Shown: one piece after another, positions 1 through 9,773 of the stretch
Position numbering within the stretch: the first letter of the stretch is position 1
Layout of the letters: the number at the start of each line of letters is the position of its first letter
Assembly: GCF_001465595.2 (NCBI RefSeq)
Contig: NZ_CP013481.2
Coordinates: forward strand, 3,844,001 to 3,908,000
From: Pandoraea apista
Lineage (GTDB): Bacteria; Pseudomonadota; Gammaproteobacteria; Burkholderiales; Burkholderiaceae
Direction: 5' to 3'
Length of the DNA stretch: 64,000 nt
Position numbers and translations under genes: made by a program
The notes under the pieces: generated by a model
What the model was told of the DNA's origin: nothing
The model's input: only the letters and a program-made list of their open reading frames with translations
The model's database searches: none

Positions 1-12
1 CACGCCTGCCGA

Positions 13-882
13 TCAGGCGGCTGCCTGACGGCGCTTCGCGCGCAGCAGCGCCTTCGAGATGACGCGTGTCTCCGATGTGGCGGCACCGGTGCTGCGTGCC
101 ACGGCATCGCGGAAGAAGCGGCGCGTTTCATCCGCCACGGTTTCGCGCTCGTTGTCCATCGTCAGAATGTGATAGCTCTCGCCGAGCAGGCACTTCTGCT
201 TGACCTCGGACGACACGCCCTCGAAGACGATGCGCGCGTTGTGCGGACTCGACGTGTCGTCGTCCACCGCATGAATGATGAGGCAGTCGGCCGTCACGCG
301 GCTCAGCCGGTTGCGCACGTGCGCCGCCAGCCGTCGTGCGTTGTAGAGGTGAGCCAGCGGCAACGAGGCCGAGCCGATCTCGGAGGCGTCGTGCATTGAC
401 ATCGACTTTGCCACGCGCGCGCGCAGCGCTTCGTTTTTCAGGCCGAACGGCGCCTTCTCCTGATAGCGATAACGATGACGGAACGGCGTGTGGTAGACCA
501 GATCGATGAGCGGGTAATACCAGGGAATGGTCCAGCCGTCGTACAACAGCGTTACTGCCAGCAGCGAAAGCGCCGTGATATCGGGCTCTTCCTCCGCGAC
601 GGCAAGGCTCAGCGTCGCGCCCATGCTCAGCCCGCACACCGACACCGTTTCGTGCGTGTCACGCAGTTCGCGATACTTCGCCCGTGCGGCGGCAATCCAC
701 GAGCGCCAGTCGGTGCACGGCGTGCCGAGCCCGTAGCCCTCGATATGCGGCACCGACACGGTATAGCCATCGCGATGCAACGCCTTCGCCACCGGACGCA
801 TTTCGAGCGGAGTGCTCGACAGCCCCGGTAACAGCAGCACCGCGTGTTCGCCGCCCTTGTAGAAAATATCGTCCTGGAACAT
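13..882 (-). CDS. alpha/beta hydrolase, carboxylesterase-like
   Basis: A 289-residue cytoplasmic serine hydrolase of the alpha/beta fold, most like Est30-type carboxylesterases that split short acyl esters. The nucleophile Ser86 lies in GLSMG, the likely acid is Asp207 or Asp208 in HAVDDDT, and the base is His238 in GESYHIL. No signal peptide is visible. I chose the ATG at 882 because GGAG lies seven bases in front of it; a TTG six bases further upstream has almost no spacing. The upstream membrane gene ends at 885, so the two are probably co-transcribed and translationally coupled. The substrate cannot be read from the sequence. Confidence 0.85.
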   Translation of the reverse strand: MFQDDIFYKGGEHAVLLLPGLSSTPLEMRPVAKALHRDGYTVSVPHIEGYGLGTPCTDWRSWIAAARAKYRELRDTHETVSVCGLSMGATLSLAVAEEEPDITALSLLAVTLLYDGWTIPWYYPLIDLVYHTPFRHRYRYQEKAPFGLKNEALRARVAKSMSMHDASEIGSASLPLAHLYNARRLAAHVRNRLSRVTADCLIIHAVDDDTSSPHNARIVFEGVSSEVKQKCLLGESYHILTMDNERETVADETRRFFRDAVARSTGAATSETRVISKALLRAKRRQAAA

Positions 883-884
883 CG

Positions 885-1766
885 TCAAACTCCGCCAGAG
901 ACGACCGGCGTCTCGCTGACATCACGCGCGTTGGCCGCCGGCGTGAGCGTATGCAACGGTGTGACCGGACGCACGGCCGGCCCCGCATGCAAACGCAAAA
1001 TCACGTAGGTGCCGACATGGGCACGGAAATACTGCAATTCGCAGTGGAACATCTCGTAGTCGCCGTCGCGAGTGCGCATGCGCAGATTGTGCGCGCCGTG
1101 GTGCGGTCGCTCGCCATCCACCACAAACAGCCCGGCCAGACGCAGCGCGTCTTCGGGATGCAACAACGCGCGCAGACCTTCGCGCTTGACGACCTCGGGG
1201 GCAACTCCCGTGGCCCGGCGGAAATGTTCGTCGATGAATTCGTAATGCGTGACCGGATTGGCCAGATAGAAAATGGTATCCAGATGCTTCGTCAGATACG
1301 TCATCAGGGCATTACCCAACTGCACCGAGTCGGACAGCAACATGCGTTCGTTCTCGGCGCGCAGCAACATCTCGTAGCGCGTCTGTGCGACCTCCGCGAT
1401 CAATTCGGCGCGGTACTGGGCGCGACGCAGGCGCTCGATCAGCGCAACGGCCAGCGGCGTAATCATCAGAAAGCCGGTCACGATCAGCGCGTCGCGCCGG
1501 TCAAGCTCGGCGATATCGCGAAAGGGCGGAACGAAGAAGAAGTCGAAAATTGGAATACTGATGACCATGGCCATGATCGCCGGTCCCAACCCCCACACGA
1601 ATTCGACGATGATGGCGGCGCAGGCGAAAAAAATGCCCGGCATCGAGTGATCCAGCACCGGATGCAGCAGACTGCGAACAAGAAACGCAGCAAGTACCAC
1701 CATTAGCGCGCCAACGTAACGCTTTGCGCCGGGCTCCGCCCAACGTCGGGCGTTTCTGATATCCAT
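885..1766 (-). CDS. membrane protein with KdpD-like (DUF4118) and PAS domains
   Basis: A 293-residue inner-membrane protein. Residues 17-110 hold three to four hydrophobic segments of the type found in the KdpD sensor membrane module (DUF4118). They are followed by a charged, probably coiled-coil linker (about 110-150) and a PAS-like sensory domain (about 155-265). No histidine kinase, GGDEF or other output domain follows, so this looks like a sensor without a transmitter, or a signalling adaptor. It starts at ATG 1766 and ends two bases before the esterase start. The gap upstream is unusually rich in inverted repeats. The ligand and partner are unknown. Confidence 0.75.
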   Translation of the reverse strand: MDIRNARRWAEPGAKRYVGALMVVLAAFLVRSLLHPVLDHSMPGIFFACAAIIVEFVWGLGPAIMAMVISIPIFDFFFVPPFRDIAELDRRDALIVTGFLMITPLAVALIERLRRAQYRAELIAEVAQTRYEMLLRAENERMLLSDSVQLGNALMTYLTKHLDTIFYLANPVTHYEFIDEHFRRATGVAPEVVKREGLRALLHPEDALRLAGLFVVDGERPHHGAHNLRMRTRDGDYEMFHCELQYFRAHVGTYVILRLHAGPAVRPVTPLHTLTPAANARDVSETPVVSGGV

Positions 1767-1784
1767 GATTCCCCGCCGGGACTT

Positions 1785-1865
1785 GCCGGCGCTCGATAAT
1801 CCAAAGTGGCGCCCCCCAAAGGCGGCATGCCTGTTACAAAATATTACGGATTATCGCATGCCGGC
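1785..1865. repeat. 18-bp imperfect inverted repeat around a 45-bp spacer
   Basis: The arms at 1785-1802 and 1848-1865 match at 15 of 18 positions: GCCGGC, three unmatched bases, then CGATAATCC, against its reverse complement. The structure sits directly upstream of the DUF4118/PAS gene, where its promoter should be. It could be a paired operator or a very small inverted-repeat element. No target-site duplication is evident. Confidence 0.6.
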
Positions 1866-1885
1866 TCTTGACGTTCCGTGACGAC

Positions 1886-2038
1886 TAACCCCTATTGAGT
1901 CGCATCCCCACAACACACGACGGCAAGACCAGCATTGGCGCGCTCAGGCGGGCAGCCTTCGGTCCGTTGACAGGGGAAACCACAACGGACGTACCCGACT
2001 CAACCCCGCCCAAAGACCCTGATATGCATAGGGGTTTA
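1886..2038. other. nested inverted repeats, candidate structured RNA or regulatory DNA
   Basis: Three complementary pairs nest inside one another: TAACCCCTAT (1886-1895) with ATAGGGGTTTA (2028-2038, one bulge), TTGAGTCG (1895-1902) with CGACTCAA (1996-2003), and GTCCGTTG (1962-1969) with CAACGGAC (1983-1990). Transcribed RNA would form a closed multi-stem structure on either strand. The remainder of the 1767-2108 gap shows no convincing gene. Strand and function are unknown, and no known RNA family is recognised. Confidence 0.4.
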
Positions 2039-2108
2039 GGCGATCGCATGAACCGAAGACGGGCTGGCCGGGGCGACTGCAGCAAAAACAGGAGGGGGAG
2101 TGTATTGC

Positions 2109-2927
2109 TCAGCGCAACATGAACGACATGGCCGACAGGCAATTGAGCACCCGCACCGCCGCCTCGACGCTCGGCGCCACGAACTGGAGCGTCACGCCGT
2201 CGACACGTTCGAGCGTGGGCCACTGGCAGAAGAGATCGGCCAGCGCCGTGGTCTGCGCCTGCAAACGCACTTCGACCGGCGTTTCCACCTTGTACGTATG
2301 CCATGTGCGCGGCGCGGCCAGCGACGCTTTCGCGGCAGCGCGAATCAGGTCGCAGGACTGGCTCGGACTGAGTGTCATGCCGCTGCCCTGCCCCCACGCC
2401 GCCTTCGTCTGCACATAATGAGCGTGCGGGAAGATCAGCCGGGTCTCCTCGCAAAACACGTCGTCGCCACTCGCCATGATCATCGGCACACCACGCTCGC
2501 CTGCGAGCGCACCGTACAGCATGGCCTCGCTCGCCTCCACGCCGGCCAGCCACACGCGCGCAAAGGCGAAGCTGTTGATCGTGTGCGCCAGAATGCCGGC
2601 GCTCTGCGCCCTGCCGTGGTAACCGATCATGAACAGCGCATCGCAGCCTGCCTCTACCCCTGCCACCATGCCGAGATAGCGCGGCTTGCCCAACACGAGG
2701 CGGGCGCGGGGATCGAGTTCGTCCGGCAGCAGGTTGCGAAATCCGCCATGCGAATCGTTGACCATGACTTCGGTCGCCCCGCCCGCGAACGCCCCTTCGA
2801 CGGCCGCGTTGGCTTCGCGCGTCATCCAGCGGCGCGCGCGTTCGTATTCGCCGTTTCCCGCGCGCGTCTGTTCGGCGTGAAAAACGCCCGCAACGCCTTC
2901 GATGTCAGTGGAAATCAGAATTCGCAT
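2109..2927 (-). CDS. dppA: D-aminopeptidase, DppA/M55 family
   Basis: A 272-residue zinc D-aminopeptidase of peptidase family M55, which removes D-amino acids such as D-Ala from peptides and acts in cell-wall peptide reuse. The metal and active-site residues fall where the Bacillus DppA family has them: Asp8 and Glu10 in STDIEG, His60 in NDSHGG, His104 in GYHGRA and Glu134 in GVEASE. Start ATG 2927 gives the canonical MRILIS N-terminus; the open frame runs further upstream only as a shadow. It is the last gene of the peptide-uptake operon, 25 bases after dmpA. That context indicates imported D-amino-acid peptides as substrate. Confidence 0.9.
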   Translation of the reverse strand: MRILISTDIEGVAGVFHAEQTRAGNGEYERARRWMTREANAAVEGAFAGGATEVMVNDSHGGFRNLLPDELDPRARLVLGKPRYLGMVAGVEAGCDALFMIGYHGRAQSAGILAHTINSFAFARVWLAGVEASEAMLYGALAGERGVPMIMASGDDVFCEETRLIFPHAHYVQTKAAWGQGSGMTLSPSQSCDLIRAAAKASLAAPRTWHTYKVETPVEVRLQAQTTALADLFCQWPTLERVDGVTLQFVAPSVEAAVRVLNCLSAMSFMLR

Positions 2928-2952
2928 AATGTCAGCAAGGCAGGAGGAAGGC

Positions 2953-4080
2953 TCACAGCGTTGCCCAGTCGGGCAGCACGTCGGCAAGCGCGCGCCGCAC
3001 ATGGCCGTCGCGCCCGAGCACCGACTCGGCGGCAAAGAGCGCATGCAGGATCGCCTGCTCGGTGGCGTCGGCCGTGGCCTGAAAAATCGGATCGAGCAAG
3101 GCGTCGGGCACGAGCGCTGCGGGAGCGACACGCCCCAGGGCGTCGTGCGGCATCGTATAGCCGGTGGTAAAGGCAAGCGCAACGTCGCCGCTACCGTGGC
3201 CGTACACCGAGCCGGTGCGCGCCAGACCGGCACCGGTACGCGTGGCGACACGCCGCAATTGCCGCGCGTCGAGCGGCGCGTCGGTGGCGACCAGCAGGAT
3301 GATGGAGCCGCGCTCGGGCGCCGCGCTCTCGTCCGGCTGCGCCAGACGCTCATCGAGCACCGGCCCGACGTGACGCCCGGCAATGGTCAATTGCGGCGCA
3401 CGGCCGAAGTTCGACAGCACGAGCACGCCGACGGTGAACGCTTGTCCCGCCGTCTCCACCACACGCGACGCAGAACCGATGCCGCCCTTGAGGCCGAAGC
3501 TCGACATGCCTCGCCCCGCGCCGACCGCTCCCTGCTCGAACTCGGATGACGCGTTCGCCAGCGCCTGCGCATAGTGCGCCTCGGTCACGGCAAACGCCTG
3601 CATGTCGTTCAGATAGCCGTCGTTACATTCGAGAACGGTCGGATTAAGCGACGGACTGCCGCGCCCGATGCCCGGGTTCGCCGCCAGCGCCGCGCGCAAC
3701 TGGCCGAGCACCACGTGACTTACGGAAAACGTATTGGTGAGCGCGACCGGGGCCTCGATGACGCCAAGTTCGTCGATCTGCATCAGACCAACGCTCTTGC
3801 CGAAACCGTTGATGACAGCCGCCGCCGCGGGAATCTTGGTGCGGAACGGGTCCCAGCGGCTATCGGGGGCGGTCGCCGGCGCCGCGCCCGCCGCCCCTGC
3901 CGTATCGGCGGGTGTTGGACAAACCACCGTCACTCCCGTCTGCAATGGCCCGTCGGCGAGCGTGACATGGCCGACGAAAACGCCCGGCACATCGGTGATC
4001 GCATGGCGCGGCCCGGCAGGCAGAAGCCCGATGTAAGGGGCGCCGAACAAGGCTTCGCGAGGGTCTGACGATGACGTCAT
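2953..4080 (-). CDS. dmpA: P1-family (DmpA/BapA-type) aminopeptidase
   Basis: A 375-residue self-processing N-terminal nucleophile aminopeptidase of family S58. DmpA enzymes release D- or L-Ala from peptide N-termini; BapA relatives act on beta-peptides. The probable autocleavage site is Gly258-Ser259 in ERGSIILLVATDAPL, which would free Ser259 as the nucleophile. Asn-rich substrate-pocket segments (LTNTFSV, ECNDGYLND) are present. ATG 4080 is preceded by AGGAG. The product has no signal peptide and so should act in the cytoplasm on peptides brought in by the adjacent GsiA-D-like transporter. It lies 20 bases after the permease gene. Confidence 0.88.
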   Translation of the reverse strand: MTSSSDPREALFGAPYIGLLPAGPRHAITDVPGVFVGHVTLADGPLQTGVTVVCPTPADTAGAAGAAPATAPDSRWDPFRTKIPAAAAVINGFGKSVGLMQIDELGVIEAPVALTNTFSVSHVVLGQLRAALAANPGIGRGSPSLNPTVLECNDGYLNDMQAFAVTEAHYAQALANASSEFEQGAVGAGRGMSSFGLKGGIGSASRVVETAGQAFTVGVLVLSNFGRAPQLTIAGRHVGPVLDERLAQPDESAAPERGSIILLVATDAPLDARQLRRVATRTGAGLARTGSVYGHGSGDVALAFTTGYTMPHDALGRVAPAALVPDALLDPIFQATADATEQAILHALFAAESVLGRDGHVRRALADVLPDWATL

Positions 4081-4100
4081 GTCGCGCTCCTGCGTTGAAT

Positions 4101-5003
4101 TCAGTGACGGTCGAGCTTCGGATCGAGCGCGTCGCGCAGGCCGTCGCCCAGCAGATTGAACGCGAGCACGGTCAGGAAAATGGCCAGGCTCGGAAAGATC
4201 GCGATGTGTGGCGCATTGACCATGTCCGCGCGGGCTTCGTTGAGCATCGCGCCCCATTCGGGCGTAGGCGGCTGCGCCCCCAGACCGAGGAACGACAGGC
4301 TTGCGGCGGTGATGATCGACGTGCCGATACGCATCGAAAAATACACCACGATAGACGACACCGTGCCCGGCAGAATGTGCCGCATGATGATCGTCCAGTC
4401 CGAGGCCCCGATGGAGCGGGCCGCTTCGATGTAGGTCAGGTGCTTGAGCACTAGCGTATTGCCACGTACCAGCCGCGCAAACGCCGGAATCGAGAAGATG
4501 GCGACAGCGACGATCACGTTGACCATGCCGTTACCCAGCACAGCCACCACGCCGATAGCCAGCAGAATGCCCGGGAAGGCGAACAGCACGTCGGAAATGC
4601 GCATCACGATGCGATCCCACCAGCCTTCGTAATAGCCCGCGAGCAATCCCAGCACCGTGCCGATCACCGCACCCAGCGCGACCGAGCCAAAACCGGCGGC
4701 GAGAGAAATTCGCGTGCCCGCGAGCACGCGGCTGAAGATGTCGCGCCCCAGCGAATCGACGCCGAACCAGTGCTTCGCCGACGGGCCGGCGTTCAGGGCG
4801 TCGTAATCGAAGAAGTTCTCCGGATCGAACGGCACCAGATGCGGCGCCAGAATCGCGATGACGACCAGCACCAGCACGAACGCGCCAGCGACCATGGCAA
4901 TATGCTGTTTCTTGAATTTGCGCCAGAATTCGCGCCACGGCGTGCGTACGCGATTGCTGCCGGCAGCGGTAGGGGTGACAGTCGTTGGCTGACTCACATT
5001 CAT
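4101..5003 (-). CDS. gsiD: dipeptide/glutathione ABC transporter permease (DppC/GsiD type)
   Basis: A 300-residue inner-membrane permease with an N-terminal oligopeptide-permease C segment, about six membrane helices and the EAA coupling loop ([11 protein letters not shown]...ILPG) that contacts the ATPase. It pairs with the DppB-type permease ten bases upstream. ATG 5003 (MNVSQP) has GAGG at a proper distance, so longer in-frame starts are unlikely. Family membership is clear. The exact substrate (dipeptides, glutathione or other small peptides) is inferred from the operon, which also encodes three peptidases. Confidence 0.9.
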   Translation of the reverse strand: MNVSQPTTVTPTAAGSNRVRTPWREFWRKFKKQHIAMVAGAFVLVLVVIAILAPHLVPFDPENFFDYDALNAGPSAKHWFGVDSLGRDIFSRVLAGTRISLAAGFGSVALGAVIGTVLGLLAGYYEGWWDRIVMRISDVLFAFPGILLAIGVVAVLGNGMVNVIVAVAIFSIPAFARLVRGNTLVLKHLTYIEAARSIGASDWTIIMRHILPGTVSSIVVYFSMRIGTSIITAASLSFLGLGAQPPTPEWGAMLNEARADMVNAPHIAIFPSLAIFLTVLAFNLLGDGLRDALDPKLDRH

Positions 5004-5013
5004 GATGCGTGCC

Positions 5014-5934
5014 TCACTTGTAGCGAATGGTCGGGTTGATGACGGCATACAGCACGTCGACCACGAGGTTGATCAGAATGAACTCGAGCGAGAACAGCAA
5101 TACCAGCGCCTGAATCACGGGGTAGTCACGCATCTCGACCGAATCGATCAGCAAACGTCCGAGCCCCGGCCAGTTGAACACCACTTCGACGACAATCGAG
5201 CCACCGAGCAAGAAGCCAAACTGCAAGCCCATCATCGTGACGACGGGAATCATGGCGTTACGCAGCGCGTGCTTGAACACCACGTGCATTTCGTTGAGCC
5301 CCTTCGCACGTGCCGTGCGCACGAAGTCCTCGTGCAGCACCTCCACGAACGCCGAACGGGTGAAGCGCGCCATCACGGCCGCCACCGCCGCCCCAAGCGT
5401 GATCGAGGGTAGGATGTAGCTCTTCCAGGAATCGGCGCCCATCGTGGGCAGCCATCCGAGCTGCACCGAGAAAATCTGCATCAACAGCATGCCCAGCGCA
5501 AACGCCGGGAACGAGATGCCCGAGACCGCGAACGTCATGCCCAGGCGGTCGGGCCAGCGATTGCGCCACACGGCGGACGCCACGCCCAATCCCATACCAA
5601 TAATGACCGACCAGATCATGCTCACCAGCGTGAGCCACAGCGTCGGCATGAAACGGCTGCCGATTTCCTCCGAGACCGGTTGCTTGCTGCGCATCGACAA
5701 ACCGAAGTCGCCCCGCACTGCGTGCGTGATGAAGTTCGTGAATTGCGTGAGCAGCGGCTTGTCGAGGCCGAGATCCTGGCGCACCAGCATCACGGTCGCC
5801 TCGTCTGCCTGCGGGCCGGCGGCCAGACGCGCCGGATCGCCCGGCAACATGTGCACGAAGCCGAACACCAGCACTGCCACGATCAGCAGCGTGGGGATCA
5901 GGCCGAGCAGGCGTTTGAGAAAGTAATTGAGCAT
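5014..5934 (-). CDS. gsiC: dipeptide/glutathione ABC transporter permease (DppB/GsiC type)
   Basis: A 306-residue permease of the DppB family. The N-terminal helix [17 protein letters not shown] is typical, followed by the conserved HMLPGDPA loop and an EAA-type motif ([23 protein letters not shown]). It forms the membrane channel with the following gsiD. A strong GC-rich hairpin separates it from the upstream binding-protein gene, which probably lowers its expression relative to that gene. Confidence 0.9.
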   Translation of the reverse strand: MLNYFLKRLLGLIPTLLIVAVLVFGFVHMLPGDPARLAAGPQADEATVMLVRQDLGLDKPLLTQFTNFITHAVRGDFGLSMRSKQPVSEEIGSRFMPTLWLTLVSMIWSVIIGMGLGVASAVWRNRWPDRLGMTFAVSGISFPAFALGMLLMQIFSVQLGWLPTMGADSWKSYILPSITLGAAVAAVMARFTRSAFVEVLHEDFVRTARAKGLNEMHVVFKHALRNAMIPVVTMMGLQFGFLLGGSIVVEVVFNWPGLGRLLIDSVEMRDYPVIQALVLLFSLEFILINLVVDVLYAVINPTIRYK

Positions 5935-5978
5935 CGCAGTCTTGCCGAACGTCTTGCCAAACCATGTCTTGCGGTAAA

Positions 5979-6007
5979 CCGCGCCGCCAGCGTCGCTGGC
6001 GGCGCGG
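5979..6007 (-). promoter_or_regulatory. intercistronic stem-loop after the binding-protein gene
   Basis: A perfect 13-bp stem (5979-5991 with 5995-6007) and a three-base loop lie just after the gsiB stop. There is no T-run, so it is not a strong terminator. Hairpins in this position commonly protect the upstream binding-protein message from 3' decay or partly attenuate permease expression; that role is inferred here. Confidence 0.65.
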
Positions 6008-6031
6008 ACACTTCACACTTGCGCGTGAGGC

Positions 6032-7591
6032 TTACTTCATCGAAATGTCGGTGAAGTTGAACGAGCCGTCAGGCATGGTGTACACGCCCGACAGGTTCTT
6101 GTTACGTGCGTACAGCAGCTTTTCCGTCACGAGGAACGCCCACGGCGCGTCGTTCCAGATTCTCTGCTGCGCGTCCGTGTAGAGCTTGGTCTTCTCGGCA
6201 CGGTCGGTCGTGAGCAGCGCCTTGTTGAAGTCGGCATCCACAGCGTCGTTCTTGTAGTAGGCCGTGTTGAACAGCTTCGGCGGGAACGATTCCGAGGACA
6301 GCAGCGGGCGCAACGCCCAGTCGGCTTCGCCCGTCGACGACGACCAGCCCACGTAGTACATACGCACCGGCGCCTTGTCCGGATCCGGCGCCGACTCCAC
6401 CAGTTCGACACGCTGACCGGCTTCGAGCGCACGCACCTGCGCCTTGATGCCTACCTGCGCCAGTTGCTGCTGCACGAACTGGATCACCTTCTGTGCAGTC
6501 GTGTACGTGTAAGCCGACCACAGCGTGGTCTCGAAACCGTTCGGATACCCCGCTTCCTTGAGCAGTTCCTTCGCCTTGGCGGGGTTGTAAGGCCACGGCC
6601 CGGTCTTGGCGGCATAGTCCACGCCCTTCGGCACCACACCGTCGGCCGGTGTGGCGTAACCCGAGAAGGCCACCTTCACCAGCGCTTCCTTGTTGATGGC
6701 GTAGTTGATGGCCTGACGCACACGCACGTCGTCGAACGGCTTCTGCTTCGTGTTGAAGCTCACGTAGCGCTGAATGATCGACGGACCGGCGATCACGTCG
6801 ACCTTGCCGCTCGCCTTCAGACCGTCGGCCTGCTCATACGGCACCGGGAAAGCGAAGCCCGCCTCGCCGGTCTGCATGACAGCGGCGCGCGTGTTGTTGT
6901 CGACCACCGGCTTGAAGGTGATCGTGTCGACCTTCGGATAGCCCTTCTTCCAGTAGCCGTCGAACTTCTTCACCTTCACGTAATCGGTGCGGTTCCATTC
7001 GACGAACTCGAACGGACCGGTGCCGACCGGATGCGACGCAATGTCCTTGCCGTACTTCTTGAGGGCTTCGGGCGAAATGATCACGGCCGACGGGTGAGCC
7101 AGCGTGTTGATGAACGGCGAGAACGGCTCCTTGAGCGTGAACTTCACCGTATGGGCATCGACCGCTTCCGTCTTGGCGATTTCCTTGTACAGGTTGTAGC
7201 GTTTGAGCTTGTTGTCCGGATTGGTCACACGGTCGAAGTTCGCCTTCACCGCGGCGGCATCGAAGTTCGTGCCGTCCTGGAACTTCACGCCCGACTTGAG
7301 CTTGATCGTGTAGACGAGGCCATCCGGCGAGACCGTATAGCTATCGGCCAGCACGTTGATGAGCTTCATGTCCTTGTCGAAACCGAACATGCCCTCATAA
7401 AACGACTTGGCGACAGCCTGCGACAGCGTATCGTTGGCGTCGTACGGGTCCATCGTGGTGAACGTCGACTGCACGGCCATCACGACATCCTTGGCGGCGA
7501 ACGCCGGCGCTGCACCGAGCACGGCGGAAGCCACGGCGACGGACGCGAACGCGGTTTTCCAGCGAGCGCCCAACAAAGCGGTTTTCGACAT
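6032..7591 (-). CDS. gsiB: periplasmic peptide-binding protein of ABC transporter
   Basis: A 519-residue family-5 extracellular solute-binding protein (DppA/OppA/GsiB type). A cleavable signal peptide ends near residue 33 (AAPAFA-A). The conserved family segment [21 protein letters not shown] is recognisable near residue 105. It delivers small peptides to the GsiC/GsiD channel in the periplasm. The start at 7591 has AAGGAG upstream. The 208-base gap before it is long for this operon and carries a short tandem repeat, so a second promoter or processing site there is possible. Confidence 0.92.
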   Translation of the reverse strand: MSKTALLGARWKTAFASVAVASAVLGAAPAFAAKDVVMAVQSTFTTMDPYDANDTLSQAVAKSFYEGMFGFDKDMKLINVLADSYTVSPDGLVYTIKLKSGVKFQDGTNFDAAAVKANFDRVTNPDNKLKRYNLYKEIAKTEAVDAHTVKFTLKEPFSPFINTLAHPSAVIISPEALKKYGKDIASHPVGTGPFEFVEWNRTDYVKVKKFDGYWKKGYPKVDTITFKPVVDNNTRAAVMQTGEAGFAFPVPYEQADGLKASGKVDVIAGPSIIQRYVSFNTKQKPFDDVRVRQAINYAINKEALVKVAFSGYATPADGVVPKGVDYAAKTGPWPYNPAKAKELLKEAGYPNGFETTLWSAYTYTTAQKVIQFVQQQLAQVGIKAQVRALEAGQRVELVESAPDPDKAPVRMYYVGWSSSTGEADWALRPLLSSESFPPKLFNTAYYKNDAVDADFNKALLTTDRAEKTKLYTDAQQRIWNDAPWAFLVTEKLLYARNKNLSGVYTMPDGSFNFTDISMK

Positions 7592-7754
7592 CTGTCTTTC
7601 TCCTTCTGGTCTGACGGGGTCGCCGCGAGCGAGTCGTACGACTGCTTCCCTTGGCGGACATTGTGGCTACAAAGAGAGCTGCAACTGGGTACTGCCTGAG
7701 CTACCGGAGACTTACTCCCCGGGGGAAAACCATACTGGTGGCGCGAGGCGCGTG

Positions 7755-7777
7755 CATAACGTCATAACGTCATAACG
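7755..7777. repeat. 8-bp tandem repeat, about 2.9 units
   Basis: CATAACGT is repeated almost three times in the gap between gsiA and gsiB. The unit does not preserve a reading frame and lies in non-coding DNA. No function is evident. Confidence 0.6.
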
Positions 7778-7799
7778 CCGCGCCGCCGCATCCGCCGTC

Positions 7800-9686
7800 T
7801 CAATACGCACCCGCCACGCGGTGACGCGCCACATAGTGCCCCGCACCGACTTCCACGAGCGGCTGCACCTGCGGTTCGTCGCCGACCGCGCGGATCGGAC
7901 TCGGAATCTCTTCCGTCAACAACTCCCGCTTGGCGTGACGGCGCGCAGGATCGGCAACCGGCACCGCCGACATCAGTTTCTTCGTGTACGGATGTTGCGG
8001 GTTTTCGAAAATCGCGCGGCGCGGACCGATCTCGACAATCTGGCCGAGGTACATCACCGCGACCCGGTGGCTGATGCGCTCCACGACCGCCATGTCATGG
8101 GAGATGAACAGGAACGCGATGCCGAACTCCTTTTGCAGGTCGAGCATCAGGTTGATGATCTGCGCCTGCACGGAGACGTCGAGCGCCGAGACCGATTCGT
8201 CGGCGATCACGACCTTCGGCTTGAGCGCCAGCGCCCGCGCAATCGCAATGCGCTGACGCTGACCGCCCGAGAACTCGTGCGGATAACGTTGGGCGTAATC
8301 GGCCGGCAGCCCGACCCGGTCGAGCAACTCGGCCACCCGCTTCTCGGCCTCTGCGCCCTTCGCCACACCGTGTACGAGCAGCGGCTCCATGATCGAGAAG
8401 CCGACCGTCAGGCGCGGATCGAGCGAGGCGAACGGGTCCTGGAAGATGAACTGAATATCGCGGCGCAGCGTTTGCAGAGCGCGCCCGGCGAGGTCCTGAA
8501 TCGGCTTGCCGCCGAATTCGATCGAGCCGCCCTGACTTGCGACCAGACGCAACAATGCTCGGCCGGTCGTCGACTTGCCGCAACCGGATTCGCCCACCAG
8601 ACCCAGCGTCTCCCCCGGATACAAGTCGAAGCTCACGCGCTCGACAGCGTGCACGCGCTGCGTCACGCGGCCGAAGAAACCCGATGGCACGTCAAAGCGG
8701 GCCACGAGATCCTTCACGCGCAGAATCGGACCGGCTTCGGTCCTGACGGTTGGCTGCGGAGTCTCCTCGGCGGGCTTCGTGTCGGCCGGCGCGTCGTAAC
8801 GCAGTAACGGGAAGCGAGCAGGCAAGTCCGTACCCTGCATCGAGCCAAGACGCGGCACGGCGGAGAGCAACGCCTGTGTGTAGCGCTCGCGCGGTGCGGC
8901 GAAGATCTCGCGCGACGGTGCCTCTTCCACCTTGTCGCCGCGATGCATCACGAGCACACGGTCGGCCACTTCCGCCACCACACCCATGTCGTGCGTAATG
9001 AACACCACGCCCATGTGCATCTCGTCCTGCAACGCGCGAATCAATTGCAGAATCTGCGCCTGAATCGTCACGTCGAGTGCGGTCGTGGGTTCGTCGGCGA
9101 TGAGCAGGCCCGGTTTGCACGACAACGCCATCGCGATCATCACCCGTTGACGCATACCGCCCGAGAGCTGGTGCGGGAAACGCCCGAGTACACGACGCGC
9201 CTCGGGAATTCGCACGAGTTCGAGCATGCGCAGGGCTTCTGCGCGGGCAGACGCCGCGTCCTTGCCCTGGTGCAGGCGAATGGATTCGGCGATCTGCTCG
9301 CCCACCGGGAATACCGGATTGAGCGAGGTCATCGGCTCCTGAAAGATCATGGCCATGTCGGCACCGCGAATGCTGCGCATGGTCCGGCCGCTGGCACGGG
9401 TCAGGTCGACGAGCTTGCCGTTGCGGCGGCGCATGATCATCGAGCCGTGAGTGATGCTTCCGCCACCGTTCTCGACGAGGCGCATCGCAGCGAGCGACGT
9501 CACCGACTTGCCGGAACCGGATTCGCCCACGATGGCAAGGGTCTCGCCGCGGTCGACATGGAAGGACAGGTCACGTACGGCCGTGACCACGCGCTCGGAC
9601 GTCGCGAACTGCACGGTAAGGCCGCTCACGTCGAGCACGCGCTCTTCGGGCAACGAAATCGTAGGGGTTGTCTTGCGCTCTGCCAC
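7800..9686 (-). CDS. gsiA: peptide ABC transporter, fused double ATP-binding subunit (GsiA type)
   Basis: A 628-residue protein carrying two complete ABC ATPase domains, equal to DppD plus DppF in one chain as in E. coli GsiA. Walker A motifs lie at 54-61 (GESGSGKS) and 365-372 (GESGCGKS), signatures at LSGGMRQ and FSGGQRQ, and Walker B at LLIADEP and VVIADES. Each half ends with the oligopeptide-transporter C-terminal extension. It powers uptake through GsiC/GsiD at the inner face of the membrane. Having the ATPase before the binding protein matches the E. coli gsiABCD order. Confidence 0.92.
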   Translation of the reverse strand: MAERKTTPTISLPEERVLDVSGLTVQFATSERVVTAVRDLSFHVDRGETLAIVGESGSGKSVTSLAAMRLVENGGGSITHGSMIMRRRNGKLVDLTRASGRTMRSIRGADMAMIFQEPMTSLNPVFPVGEQIAESIRLHQGKDAASARAEALRMLELVRIPEARRVLGRFPHQLSGGMRQRVMIAMALSCKPGLLIADEPTTALDVTIQAQILQLIRALQDEMHMGVVFITHDMGVVAEVADRVLVMHRGDKVEEAPSREIFAAPRERYTQALLSAVPRLGSMQGTDLPARFPLLRYDAPADTKPAEETPQPTVRTEAGPILRVKDLVARFDVPSGFFGRVTQRVHAVERVSFDLYPGETLGLVGESGCGKSTTGRALLRLVASQGGSIEFGGKPIQDLAGRALQTLRRDIQFIFQDPFASLDPRLTVGFSIMEPLLVHGVAKGAEAEKRVAELLDRVGLPADYAQRYPHEFSGGQRQRIAIARALALKPKVVIADESVSALDVSVQAQIINLMLDLQKEFGIAFLFISHDMAVVERISHRVAVMYLGQIVEIGPRRAIFENPQHPYTKKLMSAVPVADPARRHAKRELLTEEIPSPIRAVGDEPQVQPLVEVGAGHYVARHRVAGAY

Positions 9687-9773
9687 ACCTGTCCTCGCTA
9701 ATCTTCGCTTGCTGAATCTGCTACTGAAGGTCTTGCCGTCTACGGCCCGGCCTTGTCTTTCACGTTCGGAAAC

